DNA of 64,000 nt from Leptospira andrefontaineae (GCF_004770105.1 NZ_RQEY01000019.1:62001-126000); one strand, 5' to 3'; shown: positions 29,544 to 38,598, counted from the stretch's first letter. Notes: generated by a model not told the origin, from the letters alone. Translations and numbers: made by a program.

Positions 29544-29801
29544 TCATTTCTTTAAAAATTGTTTTAAGATATTCTCACGAATTTCTTCAATTTTAACGAT
29601 TCCCCAAGCCAGAGGAACTTTGAATTTCAACGCGTTATCGCTCAGGTCTTTTTCTCCCTGTGCTTTTAGCTCGTCGAATCTCTGTTCCACCTTCTCCTTT
29701 CCGTCGTTTAGATCCTGGAGAAGTTTATCGAAAATCTCTTTCGAAGTCTGGACGGCCCCAATCCCGGCATTGATGATATCGTTTAGTTTTTGGTTGTCCA
29801 T
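29544..29801 (-). CDS. Short phasin-like protein
   Basis: An 85-aa amphipathic helical protein (MDNQKLNDIINAGIGAVQTS at the start) that resembles the 123-aa phasin-like protein encoded at 59390-59761: both share an N-terminal [20 protein letters not shown] block and an E/K-rich helix. Phasins coat polyhydroxyalkanoate granules; short relatives also bind membranes or act like chaperones. Whether this organism makes such granules is not shown. The leader carries TGCACTGCAC at 29833-29842 and an AAAAAGGA Shine-Dalgarno. Confidence 0.72.
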   Translation of the reverse strand: MDNQKLNDIINAGIGAVQTSKEIFDKLLQDLNDGKEKVEQRFDELKAQGEKDLSDNALKFKVPLAWGIVKIEEIRENILKQFLKK

Positions 29802-29832
29802 GCCTTGCTATTCCTTTTTAACTCCATTTTTA

Positions 29833-29842
29833 TGCACTGCAC
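29833..29842 (-). promoter_or_regulatory. TGCANNGCAC element upstream of the short phasin-like gene
   Basis: TGCACTGCAC on the plus strand (GTGCAGTGCA in the direction of the gene) ends 31 nt before the start codon. The longer phasin-like gene has TGCAGCGCAC 30 nt before its start. Shared position and sequence suggest a common operator or leader element. Confidence 0.45.
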
Positions 29843-29922
29843 AAAAATTGCAAGAATAAAATTCCTGCTCGGTCCTTGAATCTGATTGCCAGTGCCGGAT
29901 TTAAGGCAGATTTTGGGACCCC

Positions 29923-30963
29923 ATGCGAGTTTCCATTCTACCCTTAGTATTCGCCATTTTCGGCCTGCTTTTTAGCAATTGTTCTGGAGATATCAAAGAT
30001 ATCCCTTTAAAAGGCTGCTCCAAGATCTCCGGAATGCCCGGCCCTGAAGATCTAGCAATCGATAGAGATGGAGGATTACTATATGTATCTTCCCACGAAA
30101 GGAGGATCAAAGATCAGGAAGGAAAGATCTACTTTCTGGATCTGAATTCTTCTACACTTGAGCCCAAACTATTAGAAACTGAATACCCTAAAAATTTCAG
30201 ACCTCATGGGATGAGCCTTCTAAACCAAAATGGAAAGTATAGATTATATGTGATCTCTCATATCACATTATACAAAGAACATTCTATAGAAGTTTTTGAA
30301 AGAACAGAAAAACCTTCCGCAAAATCCAAAGCAGGAAAATGGAAACATATCCAAACTCTGCAAGATCCTTTGGTCACAAGTCCTAACGATCTATCGGTAG
30401 CCTCCGAGAATGAAATTTTCGTTTCTAACGATCATGGAGAAGGCGGATTCATGCTTTATCTCTTTCATGATCTTTTCAGAATGAAACGTTCTGAGATAGC
30501 TTACTACGACGGAAAATCCTGGTCTTCATTAGGAAATCCTGTCTCCTTAGGAAACGGGATCCTTTATGTAAAAAGACCCGATGGAAAAGAAGTTTTATAC
30601 AGATCCTCTTTTAACGAAGGCACCGTTTTAAAATTCGATATTAAAAGAGAAAACGGAAAAATCGTATTAGGAGAACCTAAATCGATTTTGTTGGGAAGCG
30701 GACCGGATAATCTGGAGATTGATGAAAAAGGGACAATATTCACTGTCACTCACCCTTCCGTCATGAAGTTCCTAAAACATGCGAGCAATGGAGAATCACA
30801 TTCTCCTACCAAGATATTTACGATTTCTGCGGATGATTCTATTTTAGAAATTTTTTCTAACTCCGGTGAATTGATTTCTGCGGGAAGTACTGCGCTCACC
30901 TATAAGGAAAGAGTTTATATCGCTCAAGTATTCAACGATTTTATTCTGCAGTGCCAATTATAA
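29923..30963 (+). CDS. Paraoxonase/SMP-30-like beta-propeller lipoprotein
   Basis: A 346-aa protein with a lipoprotein-type leader (VFAIFGLLFSNC-SGD; cysteine about residue 20). The propeller carries paraoxonase-style metal-site segments: GPEDLAID, SPNDLSV, FVSNDHGE, LGNGILY and GPDNLEID. These match, in order, the calcium ligands of PON1 (Glu, Asn, Asn, Asp-Asn). Paraoxonases hydrolyse lactones and esters. Exported, probably anchored in a membrane. The substrate is unknown. The thioesterase gene follows 35 nt later. Confidence 0.83.
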   Translation: MRVSILPLVFAIFGLLFSNCSGDIKDIPLKGCSKISGMPGPEDLAIDRDGGLLYVSSHERRIKDQEGKIYFLDLNSSTLEPKLLETEYPKNFRPHGMSLLNQNGKYRLYVISHITLYKEHSIEVFERTEKPSAKSKAGKWKHIQTLQDPLVTSPNDLSVASENEIFVSNDHGEGGFMLYLFHDLFRMKRSEIAYYDGKSWSSLGNPVSLGNGILYVKRPDGKEVLYRSSFNEGTVLKFDIKRENGKIVLGEPKSILLGSGPDNLEIDEKGTIFTVTHPSVMKFLKHASNGESHSPTKIFTISADDSILEIFSNSGELISAGSTALTYKERVYIAQVFNDFILQCQL

Positions 30964-30998
30964 GAACGTAATACTAGGATTGTTAGTCTAAACGATAG

Positions 30999-31496
30999 AT
31001 GTCGGAAGAAATTACAAAAACACCGAAACAATCCGCTGCGGAAACCAGGCATATAGTTATGCCTGACCATACCAATCATTACGGTACCCTCTTCGGGGGG
31101 ACCTTAATGTCTTGGATTGACTTGATTGCGGTCATGGTTGCCCAAAGACATTGTGGGAGAGAAGCAGTTACCGCGAGTGTAGACAAACTGAATTTTCTGG
31201 AACCGATCTCTTTGGGAGATCACGTGATCCTGAAAGCCTCCGCAAATTATGCAGGGAGATCTTCTTTAGAGATCGGTGTACAAGTCTCTAAGGAAAATCC
31301 TTATACAGGGATTGTGACTCGTGCAACTACTGCATATCTCACATTCGTTGCATTGGATGAGAATAAGAAGCCCTGCCCTATCCCTAAAATAAAACCGGAA
31401 ACAGAAACAGAGATCAGAAGATACGAAAACGCGATCTTAAGACAAGAAGCGAATCGAAACCTTGTTAAAAAGATCAAGGATAACGGAAAAGTCTAA
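30999..31496 (+). CDS. Acyl-CoA thioesterase (YciA-like hotdog)
   Basis: A 165-aa hotdog-fold enzyme. The family signature is HTNHYGTLFGGTLMSWIDL (about residues 24-42), with the aspartate and surrounding glycines of the active site, then AVTASVDKLNFLEPISLGD. YciA-type enzymes hydrolyse a wide range of acyl-CoAs and may keep CoA pools balanced. The stop abuts the stop of the convergent glycosyltransferase gene with no gap. Confidence 0.92.
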   Translation: MSEEITKTPKQSAAETRHIVMPDHTNHYGTLFGGTLMSWIDLIAVMVAQRHCGREAVTASVDKLNFLEPISLGDHVILKASANYAGRSSLEIGVQVSKENPYTGIVTRATTAYLTFVALDENKKPCPIPKIKPETETEIRRYENAILRQEANRNLVKKIKDNGKV

Positions 31497-32993
31497 TTAT
31501 CTTCTGCGATATACTTCTGCTTCTACATTTGCAACTTTTCTAAGTGTAGAAGGTTCTGCAGTGATTTTGAATTTTCTGAACTTGGAAGAATTCTCTTCTA
31601 AATACGCCTGAACGAATTCATTCCTTTTTTGGCGGTCGGAAAATACGAACGTATCGATCGAATCCAAGGTCTGGATGAAGTCCTCTTTCGGAATAGGAAG
31701 TTCTCCGGGGATAAATTCAAGAACCTTTAAATTTGGATATTCTTTTTGAATATGGAAATAAGGATCCGGAATTGCTTGTAAATACAACTTTTTAGAACCT
31801 TTTAGTTCCGGTCCCAAAACCTCGTAAAATCTATCTTTAAGATCGAATTCCGGATTTCCGAATCCTATTCTTTTATAAGCATTCACTAAAATTGCAATAT
31901 TTGAAAATACTAATATAGCAGCGATAAACTGTACTCTTCTACTTCTGATCCTTTCAAAAAAGAATCCTCCCAAAGCGGATAAAGGAATACATAAATACAT
32001 TACGTAATAATATTCTGTGGATAAGATCAAAAAGAATAGAATGGAAACTGTCCATACAGAGAAGAAGAACGCAGACTTAGGTTTGTCTTTAATTTCTCCT
32101 CTTACCACCCAAAGCCCATAAGCTAATGCCAGATAAAAGAATAATCTTAAACCAGGAGATTCATATCCGCCCAACAAGACTTTGATCTTTGTAATTGGAG
32201 AGAAGGATTGGAATAGATCTTTTTTACGTCCAAACTGCGCTCCGAACTGATAGAAAAAGATTCCCCAATCAGGATGGATCCAAATTCCCCAAACAAGTAT
32301 AGGCAGCGCACCGCCCAACCAAAACATCCAAACCTTCCACGCTTTTGCTTGGTGGATCAGAAGTAATGCTGGCACTCCGAAAATTGCACCGAATGGATGT
32401 GATAAAAATGAGATCCCTAAAAAAAATCCGGATAAGAATGCTTCGTACTGTTTGAGAGGATTATCTCCCTTCCATTTTGCTTTTCTTGCGAGTACTAGTA
32501 AGGACAGAAGGGCCCAAAATAAACAGAGCGCTTCCATTCTCGCAGTCCAACCTACTCTTAAAAATAATAGATCAGTAAATAAAAGTAAGGATGCGCCTAG
32601 TCTTGCAATCGGAGAATAATCGAATGTTTTTAGTATAAACCAAAATATCCAAATACTCGCAACGGATAAGATCGCAGCGAATAATCTGAGAACTTCGAGA
32701 CCATCTCCCCAAAATTGAAGGACCCAACCATTTAATAAAAAGAAAACTGGAGGCATCCAAAGTGTTTTGGTCTCCATTCCTTTTACTAAACCTTCCAACA
32801 CATCCGTGCGGAAGGATCCATTTTTCGCAAAATCTAAGGAGGGAGAATAGAATAAGACCTCGTCAGGCCAAACTGGCGGAAACTCCAACCCGGAGATCCT
32901 AAATATTAAAAGTGAAAGTATGGATAAAAAGAAAAGACCGATGAGTCCGTAAATTTCGGAAGATCGGTCTTCTGTTCTAACGGGGGAACCCAT
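31497..32993 (-). CDS. Polytopic GT39-like glycosyltransferase
   Basis: A 498-aa inner-membrane protein with about ten helices. The first loop carries WPDEVLFYSPSLDFAKNG, with the DE pair that in GT39/GT83 proteins binds the polyprenyl-phosphate sugar donor and metal. A C-terminal soluble stretch of about 120 residues follows. It probably adds a sugar to an envelope lipid or protein in the periplasm. It shares only the general architecture with the GT-C protein at 12432. A STAS gene lies 22 nt upstream on the same strand. Confidence 0.8.
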   Translation of the reverse strand: MGSPVRTEDRSSEIYGLIGLFFLSILSLLIFRISGLEFPPVWPDEVLFYSPSLDFAKNGSFRTDVLEGLVKGMETKTLWMPPVFFLLNGWVLQFWGDGLEVLRLFAAILSVASIWIFWFILKTFDYSPIARLGASLLLFTDLLFLRVGWTARMEALCLFWALLSLLVLARKAKWKGDNPLKQYEAFLSGFFLGISFLSHPFGAIFGVPALLLIHQAKAWKVWMFWLGGALPILVWGIWIHPDWGIFFYQFGAQFGRKKDLFQSFSPITKIKVLLGGYESPGLRLFFYLALAYGLWVVRGEIKDKPKSAFFFSVWTVSILFFLILSTEYYYVMYLCIPLSALGGFFFERIRSRRVQFIAAILVFSNIAILVNAYKRIGFGNPEFDLKDRFYEVLGPELKGSKKLYLQAIPDPYFHIQKEYPNLKVLEFIPGELPIPKEDFIQTLDSIDTFVFSDRQKRNEFVQAYLEENSSKFRKFKITAEPSTLRKVANVEAEVYRRR

Positions 32994-33015
32994 GATACAA
33001 AGCGCCCCCGGCTGA

Positions 33016-33393
33016 TTATTTTAAGGTAGCTAATGCTTCTTGTTCGGTTTCGTAGACTTCGAAAAGATCCAACAATTCCACAACATCGAAAACTTTTTTA
33101 ACGTTAGGTGTGATATTACAAAGTTTGAGTTTTCGATTCTGCTTTTCTAGTTCCCGGACCATTCCCACAAAGATCCTGATCCCGGAAGAAGAAATATAAG
33201 AAATATTTTGCAAGTTAATAACGATATCACCTGTTCCAGCTTGGACATCGTCTAGAAGTTTTGCCTCTACCTCGTCCGAATGTGTGATATCCAGCCTGCC
33301 ATCCAATTGGACTAGGGTGTGTTTCCCTACTTTTTTCGTTTTAATTTCCAAGCTAGGCTCCGAGCGACGATCCATAAGATCATATTCCGACAA
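33016..33393 (-). CDS. STAS-domain anti-sigma factor antagonist
   Basis: A 125-aa cytoplasmic protein of the SpoIIAA type. Core motifs are VQLDGRLDITHSDEVEAKLLD and INLQNISYISSSGIRIFVG, where a serine of the SSSG segment is the usual phosphorylation site. It would be controlled by a serine kinase and phosphatase, and release a sigma factor or other target. No anti-sigma factor is adjacent. The frame starts at TTG 33393 with AGGAAA upstream; an ATG at 33375 is an alternative. Confidence 0.9.
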   Translation of the reverse strand: MSEYDLMDRRSEPSLEIKTKKVGKHTLVQLDGRLDITHSDEVEAKLLDDVQAGTGDIVINLQNISYISSSGIRIFVGMVRELEKQNRKLKLCNITPNVKKVFDVVELLDLFEVYETEQEALATLK

Positions 33394-33531
33394 AGAAAAT
33401 TTCCTTTTTTAGTTACAAAAGGGGAACGGAAAGTTCGCCGTAGACTAAAATAGTGAGGAAATGGGGTTTTACAAGAATTTTTTCCCATCCCCTCAATTCT
33501 CCTATAGTTGGAAAATCCTAAATTTTGAATA

Positions 33532-34116
33532 TTATGCCGCCGAGCCGTTAATTTCCTCCAACGGAAATTTTTTGATCGGAGCCAGTTTGGGTTTCTGTCC
33601 GAGCAAGTCTTTCAGAGATTTTTGAGAAGAAAGCCCCAATTGTTCCTGGATACTTTCCAGGTCCCAGCCCGCTTCTATCAGGTGAGAAGCCAAACTTCTC
33701 CTTAATCTAAAAACCGAAACCCAAAGACCCGTCAATTCTTCTAGTTTGGAAAACATTTTTTGAACAGTCCTGGGCCGAAGTTTGCCAAGCCTGCCCGAAA
33801 ACAAAAAGTCCTCTCCCTGCTTGCCCTGAGAAATAAACCATAAATCCCTTCTTAGCGAATATGGAATGGAAGGATTTCTGGGGTTTAAAGTTTGGGAATG
33901 ATGGATCAATATTTTGTGATTCGACCAATCTAAATCTTCCACCCTCAAAGAGACCAGCTCGGAAAGTTGGAGCCCGAAAGAGTATAACATTCGAAACCAA
34001 ATATAATGATTTTCGTGTGTTCTGGATGCATTCAGAAGGAGTCGGATCTCTTCCTTACTTAATGGAGGATTGTCCTCTGGCAGAAGATTTCTTCTGCTTC
34101 TTTTCTCTTTTTTCAT
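33532..34116 (-). CDS. Degenerate tyrosine recombinase (XerC/D-like catalytic domain)
   Basis: A 194-aa protein that aligns with the C-terminal domain of XerC/XerD but lacks the N-terminal core-binding domain. Box I reads FGLQLSELVSL, with Gln50 where the catalytic arginine should be. Box II reads FRLRRSLASHL: the first histidine is Phe136, Arg139 is kept, and the later histidine is Arg140. LLGHSS has become QLGLSS, and no tyrosine follows. The frame is intact and has a normal composition. It is probably catalytically dead, perhaps a DNA-binding protein; alternatively a decaying gene. Confidence 0.8.
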   Translation of the reverse strand: MKKEKRSRRNLLPEDNPPLSKEEIRLLLNASRTHENHYIWFRMLYSFGLQLSELVSLRVEDLDWSNHKILIHHSQTLNPRNPSIPYSLRRDLWFISQGKQGEDFLFSGRLGKLRPRTVQKMFSKLEELTGLWVSVFRLRRSLASHLIEAGWDLESIQEQLGLSSQKSLKDLLGQKPKLAPIKKFPLEEINGSAA

Positions 34117-34435
34117 TGGAATACCTTAATGTGATCATGTGATTTTTTTCTCGGAGAATGAGATTCGTGAAAATGCCTGCAAAGTAGAATTCGCCATTTC
34201 GATCGATTGATTTGCGGAATAGTGGTTACCGGGGTTCGGAATGTGGATTCTCCGATCCGCCTGAAATACATTGAAATACTAAGCGACAGCGATCGCAGCG
34301 GAAATCCCGCGGAGCGGATTGGAGCGTAGAGCGCGATCACGAGCAAAGCGAGTGAGTCGCCCGGCTGCTCCCCGACATTTCAAATCGTCATAAAATTGTT
34401 ATCCGATCTTAACGAGTTCGGGTTTGGATACAAAT
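34117..34435. other. Intergenic region of 319 nt with a GC-rich block
   Basis: The gap lies between the recombinase-like gene (minus) and the hydrolase gene (plus), so it should hold both promoters. Its right half is the GC-rich structured block described at 34281-34375. I see no open frame with support and no clear consensus promoter. Confidence 0.5.
34281..34375. repeat. GC-rich structured block, possible dispersed repeat
   Basis: About 95 nt with clearly higher GC than the surroundings. It contains GCGATCGC (34289-34296), CCGCGG, GCGCGATC (34331-34338) and GAGCAAAGCGAGTGAGTCGC (34341-34360), and an outer GCGAC (34283) that can pair with GTCGC (34356). From memory, similar GAGCnAAGCGAG blocks recur between genes in leptospires. 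Only one copy is visible here. Confidence 0.4.
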
Positions 34436-35476
34436 ATGAAATATTTCTGGAAGGCTGCCAAGTTTGCCCTTCATTGCCAATTACCAACTCCTCCTAAAGT
34501 CTCTGAACAAGAGATTACGATTAGAACGGACAAATTTGAAATTCCTGCGATTCTTTATTCTCCGAAAGGGAAATCTTGCGGAACCATTTTGGCAGTAAAT
34601 GGATTGGCTTACTTGGGAAATAAGGACCCAAGATTTGCTGCGGTTTGTAGATCTGCAGCAGCAGTGGGTTATACGGTTATTTCTCCTTTGCTGGTAGAAG
34701 TTACCCAGTTCCGAATTCGAAAAGAGACTGTTGAAAAGATAAAAGATCTGATACTTCATATCTCTTCCGATAAAGAATATTGCCCGGATCAAAAACTTTC
34801 TTATATTGCTCCTTCTTTTTCGGGAAGTATGGGACTGATTGCGGCTTCTGATCCGGAAGTAGGAAAAAAGATCTCTTCCATTCTTACAATCGGCGCTTAT
34901 TGTGATGTTCAATCCACTTTGGACTATGTGATGACTTCTGACGAGGGAGACGAGTATGGAAGGATGATCCTTCTTTATAATTTCGTAAAGTATGCTCTCA
35001 AGTCCGAAAACGAAGAGTTGGAATTCGCATTGAAGGCTTGTGTTTTGGACGGAAGTTTTTCCAGAGAGTTCTTGGAACTTCCTACCGTTTTGGAAAATAT
35101 CAGCGCGGAAAACAAAGAAGTATTCTTCAAACTTAGAGAAGATAAAAATTTCAGGGAAAAGGTCTGGAAAGAGATCGTAGCGAATGCAGGATCCCAAAGT
35201 TCATTCTTACAAGAACTACAAGTAAAAGATAAACTTCATCTTTTAGATTGCCATGTTTCCATCGTTCATGGTTTGGGGGACAATGTTGTCCCTGCGAAAG
35301 AAGCTGTGATCTTAAAAGAAAATCTTCCTCGTAAAAAATCAAAACTAGTGCTAACACCTTTGATCTCTCATGGAGATGTAGGAATTTCTTTGGCTCAGCT
35401 ACCTGCGATCTATGATCTAGTGCAGGGTTTTGCATTCTTCTTTAAGAATGCGAAGGTAAAAGAGAAGGCGGCCTAA
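34436..35476 (+). CDS. Alpha/beta-hydrolase-fold protein
   Basis: A 346-aa protein from ATG 34436 (MKYFWKAAKF); a TTG four codons upstream is in frame. It has a typical hydrolase course: strand ILAVNGLAYLG near the oxyanion site, then YIAPSFSGSMGLIAA with a nucleophile-elbow-like SFSGS, and late HGLGDNVVPAKE (acid) and ISHGDVGI (histidine). That order suits a serine hydrolase. No signal peptide. The substrate is not predictable. It is convergent with the hybrid kinase gene, one base apart. Confidence 0.75.
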   Translation: MKYFWKAAKFALHCQLPTPPKVSEQEITIRTDKFEIPAILYSPKGKSCGTILAVNGLAYLGNKDPRFAAVCRSAAAVGYTVISPLLVEVTQFRIRKETVEKIKDLILHISSDKEYCPDQKLSYIAPSFSGSMGLIAASDPEVGKKISSILTIGAYCDVQSTLDYVMTSDEGDEYGRMILLYNFVKYALKSENEELEFALKACVLDGSFSREFLELPTVLENISAENKEVFFKLREDKNFREKVWKEIVANAGSQSSFLQELQVKDKLHLLDCHVSIVHGLGDNVVPAKEAVILKENLPRKKSKLVLTPLISHGDVGISLAQLPAIYDLVQGFAFFFKNAKVKEKAA

Positions 35477-35477
35477 T

Positions 35478-37853
35478 TTAAAAACTTTTCGTATAAAAGA
35501 ATTCGATCAGGTCCCTGATTTTATAAGGTTTTTCCAGAAGATCGTTAATTCCGAGTGCGGAAAGTTTTTCCTTAGTCTCATTTCCGAACTCCGTTCCGGA
35601 GACAAAAATTTTCAACTCAGGACATTCTTTCTTAATGGTTTCCAAAAATTCCAAGGAAGAAAGATTTTCAAAATCCAGATCGATCACTGTTAAAACCGTG
35701 GTTGATTTAAATTTATTTAATATTTCGTGAGCCTTTTTAGTGCTGTCTGCACCGATCAATCTAAATCCCAAGGCCAACATTTGATCTTGTAGGATTTCCG
35801 ACAAATAAGGGGATTCTTCGACAACTAGAATAATACCCGTAGATGTTTGAGGATCTTTTCCTGGGGTTTTTAGTAATTGAGAAGTTTTCGTTTTTGCAAC
35901 CGGGAAGAATAATCGAATACTTGTGCCAATGCCTAATTGGGAACTGACCTGCACCATTCCTTCATGGTTTTGCATGATCCCATAAACCATGGACATTCCA
36001 AGTCCACTTCCTTGTGTCTTGGTTTTTGTACTGAAGAACGGTTCGAATATCCTTTTTCTAGTCTCTTCGCTCATCCCTTCTCCGTTATCCGAAACTTCGA
36101 TACAGAGATATTCTGCAGGTTCAGAAAGTGGGAAAGATTCCCTGATATTTGCTCCTTGTACTTCAAATGCGCGTATAGATATCTCTCCTCCTTCCGGAAG
36201 TGCATCTCTTGCATTCAAACAAAGATTGATTAGCACCTGCTCTAACTGAGAATAGTCTCCCACAATTGTAGGAAGTCCTTCTTTACATTCTTTTCTGAAT
36301 TTTATTTTTTCGGAGAATGTTGGTACCAATAGATCTACTGTTTCATTTACTAATTGGTCGGCTAGGATCGTTTTAAATCCTCCTCCTCCTTTTCTAGCCA
36401 AGGAAAGAAGTCTGCGAACTATAATTGCTCCTCTTGCAGCCGCAGCATTGATAGAACGGGACATGTCCGTAAGAGAAGCGAATTTGGACGATTCCAATTG
36501 CATTTTAGTCGCATATCCCGAGATGATCTGCAGAATATTATTAAAATCGTGAGCGATCCCACCTGCCAAGGTCCCGATCGTTTCCAATTTTTTAGATTCT
36601 ATCAATTGCGCTTCTAACTTACGACGAAGAGTATCATCCAATAGATATCCTCGGATAGAATCTATACTTCCTGATTTATTGAATGAAGCGAAATAATTTC
36701 CAGTTGTATGGATGGGTAGGCCATTTTTGTCCTGAAAAAATTCTTCATGAGTTTCTAATCGGAAACTGATCTGTATTTTCTGTAAGAAGAAGGAATAATC
36801 ATCATAAGAAGGAAAAAAATCTGCAAAATTCTTAAGAGAAGCTTCTGATTGTGTTTCGAATCCGAACATCTTTAGGAAGGAAGAATTAGCTGCCAGAATA
36901 TTCCCGGAAGGATCTGTGATAAAATTTGCGGAAAGATTTTCTTCGAAAAATTTTCGGTACTGTTCTCTGCTCTGTAGAAGTTTACCTTCTATCCTTCTTC
37001 TTTTTTGTAACTCTTTTCTGGAATCGCTCGTAGCCCTTCCTGTGATCAAAGAGACTACACATAGGATCCCCAAGTTTATTAAAAAGATAAGTTCTTTATC
37101 GTCCTTAAACCATTGATAATGTTCAGATCGATCAAATAGAACTGGAAATACTAAAGTGATTATCTGCACCCAAATATTTGCAGTCAGCGCCATCGTGATT
37201 CCGTATCTTAATGCGGCCCAAAGAACGAATAATGCAAATACGAACCAGTATTCTAAAGTAGGTATGATCGCCCCGAAAATCCCGCAGAGTAAAAATACGG
37301 CGATAATTTCCGCGATCTTTCTAGGTTTAAGATTTCTGAGCCTAGTTCTGTCCCAGTTTGTTTCCCTATTTTCCCAAGAGCCTTCCGTTCTTGCCCAACC
37401 TTTGTGCTCCATCCAAGGAGTTACCCATAATAAGATCGGAACGGAAACACTCAGTGTGTCAAATAACGTGGCACTCATCCCTTGAAAAGAGGATACTAAC
37501 AACTTTTCCTGAGGTAGATCTCCGAATAAGACAAGACCTTCTGCCACTAAAATCCCGTTACAGATCGCGGCTGGAAATGCTACCCAGAGTACAAATCGTA
37601 CTGTCTCTCTTAGATCAGGTAACCAGGCTTTCCCTTTTCTCCATTTAATAAAAAAGAACCAGGAGATAGCCACTGCCAAAACTTCCCAGAGACAATAGAT
37701 TGGATATTTATCTACATCATGAAGTCCCCAAAGATTGGCGGTGAACAATGCGTTGGCATACATTGCGGGTAACGTGCGTGCCGGTCCCCACCAAAAACAT
37801 AATACAATACCGACAGGAATAGGAAGATAGGATATGGAGATCCCCGTATCCAC
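35478..37853 (-). CDS. Hybrid sensor histidine kinase with MASE1 membrane domain
   Basis: From the first canonical start (GTG 37853) the protein has 791 aa: a MASE1-type membrane domain (about 1-270), a PAS domain (about 285-400), a HisKA with GTLAGGIAHDFNNIL, an ATPase with N box LINLCLNARDAL and G box GSGLGMSMVYGIM, and a C-terminal receiver with Asp in LTVIDLDF and Lys in EKPYKI. The first transmembrane helix (ALPYWTWVLPLILFHF) is encoded in frame upstream, so the real start is probably earlier, perhaps CTG 37985 (835 aa) with GGGAG 6 nt before it. The signal sensed is unknown. Confidence 0.88.
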   Translation of the reverse strand: MDTGISISYLPIPVGIVLCFWWGPARTLPAMYANALFTANLWGLHDVDKYPIYCLWEVLAVAISWFFFIKWRKGKAWLPDLRETVRFVLWVAFPAAICNGILVAEGLVLFGDLPQEKLLVSSFQGMSATLFDTLSVSVPILLWVTPWMEHKGWARTEGSWENRETNWDRTRLRNLKPRKIAEIIAVFLLCGIFGAIIPTLEYWFVFALFVLWAALRYGITMALTANIWVQIITLVFPVLFDRSEHYQWFKDDKELIFLINLGILCVVSLITGRATSDSRKELQKRRRIEGKLLQSREQYRKFFEENLSANFITDPSGNILAANSSFLKMFGFETQSEASLKNFADFFPSYDDYSFFLQKIQISFRLETHEEFFQDKNGLPIHTTGNYFASFNKSGSIDSIRGYLLDDTLRRKLEAQLIESKKLETIGTLAGGIAHDFNNILQIISGYATKMQLESSKFASLTDMSRSINAAAARGAIIVRRLLSLARKGGGGFKTILADQLVNETVDLLVPTFSEKIKFRKECKEGLPTIVGDYSQLEQVLINLCLNARDALPEGGEISIRAFEVQGANIRESFPLSEPAEYLCIEVSDNGEGMSEETRKRIFEPFFSTKTKTQGSGLGMSMVYGIMQNHEGMVQVSSQLGIGTSIRLFFPVAKTKTSQLLKTPGKDPQTSTGIILVVEESPYLSEILQDQMLALGFRLIGADSTKKAHEILNKFKSTTVLTVIDLDFENLSSLEFLETIKKECPELKIFVSGTEFGNETKEKLSALGINDLLEKPYKIRDLIEFFYTKSF

Positions 37854-38140
37854 TTGGAAGGCTAAAGAAGCCTTAGAAGCGAAATGAAATAGGATTAACG
37901 GAAGGACCCAAGTCCAATAAGGAAGTGCCTTATTTTCGATATAGGGAGTTCTTCCGCTGTTCTTTATGTCGGATAGTAAATTCAGAACCGGCTCCCGAGT
38001 TCCAATATTCTTTATTGTTTAGAGAGAATCCACTCTTTGCGGGAAATAGAACTAAAATTAATAAACAATCACGAAAACTTTTTGTTTTCTTTGGGAAAAA
38101 AGCTGTGCTATTCGTTGTTAAACGGGAGTTGAAGCGTCAA

Positions 38141-38159
38141 AGCAGAACTTAGTTCTGCT
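38141..38159 (-). terminator. Terminator overlapping the SET gene stop
   Basis: AGCAGAAC (38141-38148) and GTTCTGCT (38152-38159) form an 8-bp stem around a 3-nt loop that contains the stop codon (38149-38151). The minus-strand tail is TTTGACG. Confidence 0.55.
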
Positions 38160-38598
38160 CTACAGGAGAAATATCTATATGGATCCAATACTCGTCGCCA
38201 TAATCGAAAAATAACTCTTCGCCTGCTTTGATCTTACGCATTGCCTCGAATCTTGCGGTCTTCCAACGAGTGGATACCACTAGTTTCACATTCGGCTTAG
38301 AGCTATGATTGATATAACGAGTGTAGTTGGACTCTTTACCTTCTCCGTAGATCCAATGATCTTTGCAGATCCAAAGTAAATATTTAGACTCACAGTATTT
38401 AGCTGAGTTTGCGGACTTATCGTTAAGCACTCTACCGGTATAAAATCCTACGGTATCACCTTTGACTAAGTCTTGTTTGGAGAATAACCCCATTCCGATT
38501 CCTGGTATATCGGATTCCCTAATTTCGAAATCCTTCTCTGAAAATACTTGAGGTCTGCGAATTTTATATCTGACCGACATCGTAAGAAACACATCCAC
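38149..38598 (-). CDS. SET-domain protein (putative lysine methyltransferase)
   Basis: A 149-aa protein made almost only of a SET domain. Motifs: [16 protein letters not shown] (SAM site), [23 protein letters not shown] (the RFxNHSCxPN core with Ser in place of Cys), and [17 protein letters not shown] enzymes transfer methyl from SAM to protein lysines; in bacteria the targets are mostly unknown. No post-SET zinc site is visible. An in-frame ATG at 38580 (MSVRYKI) could be the true start. It is preceded by a gap shared with rppH. Confidence 0.87.
   Translation of the reverse strand: MDVFLTMSVRYKIRRPQVFSEKDFEIRESDIPGIGMGLFSKQDLVKGDTVGFYTGRVLNDKSANSAKYCESKYLLWICKDHWIYGEGKESNYTRYINHSSKPNVKLVVSTRWKTARFEAMRKIKAGEELFFDYGDEYWIHIDISPVEQN

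Noticed and set aside
34481..35197. 238-aa minus-strand frame
   Set aside because: It is antisense to the hydrolase gene, Arg/Ser/Asn-rich and without motif; the hydrolase frame has clear fold signatures.
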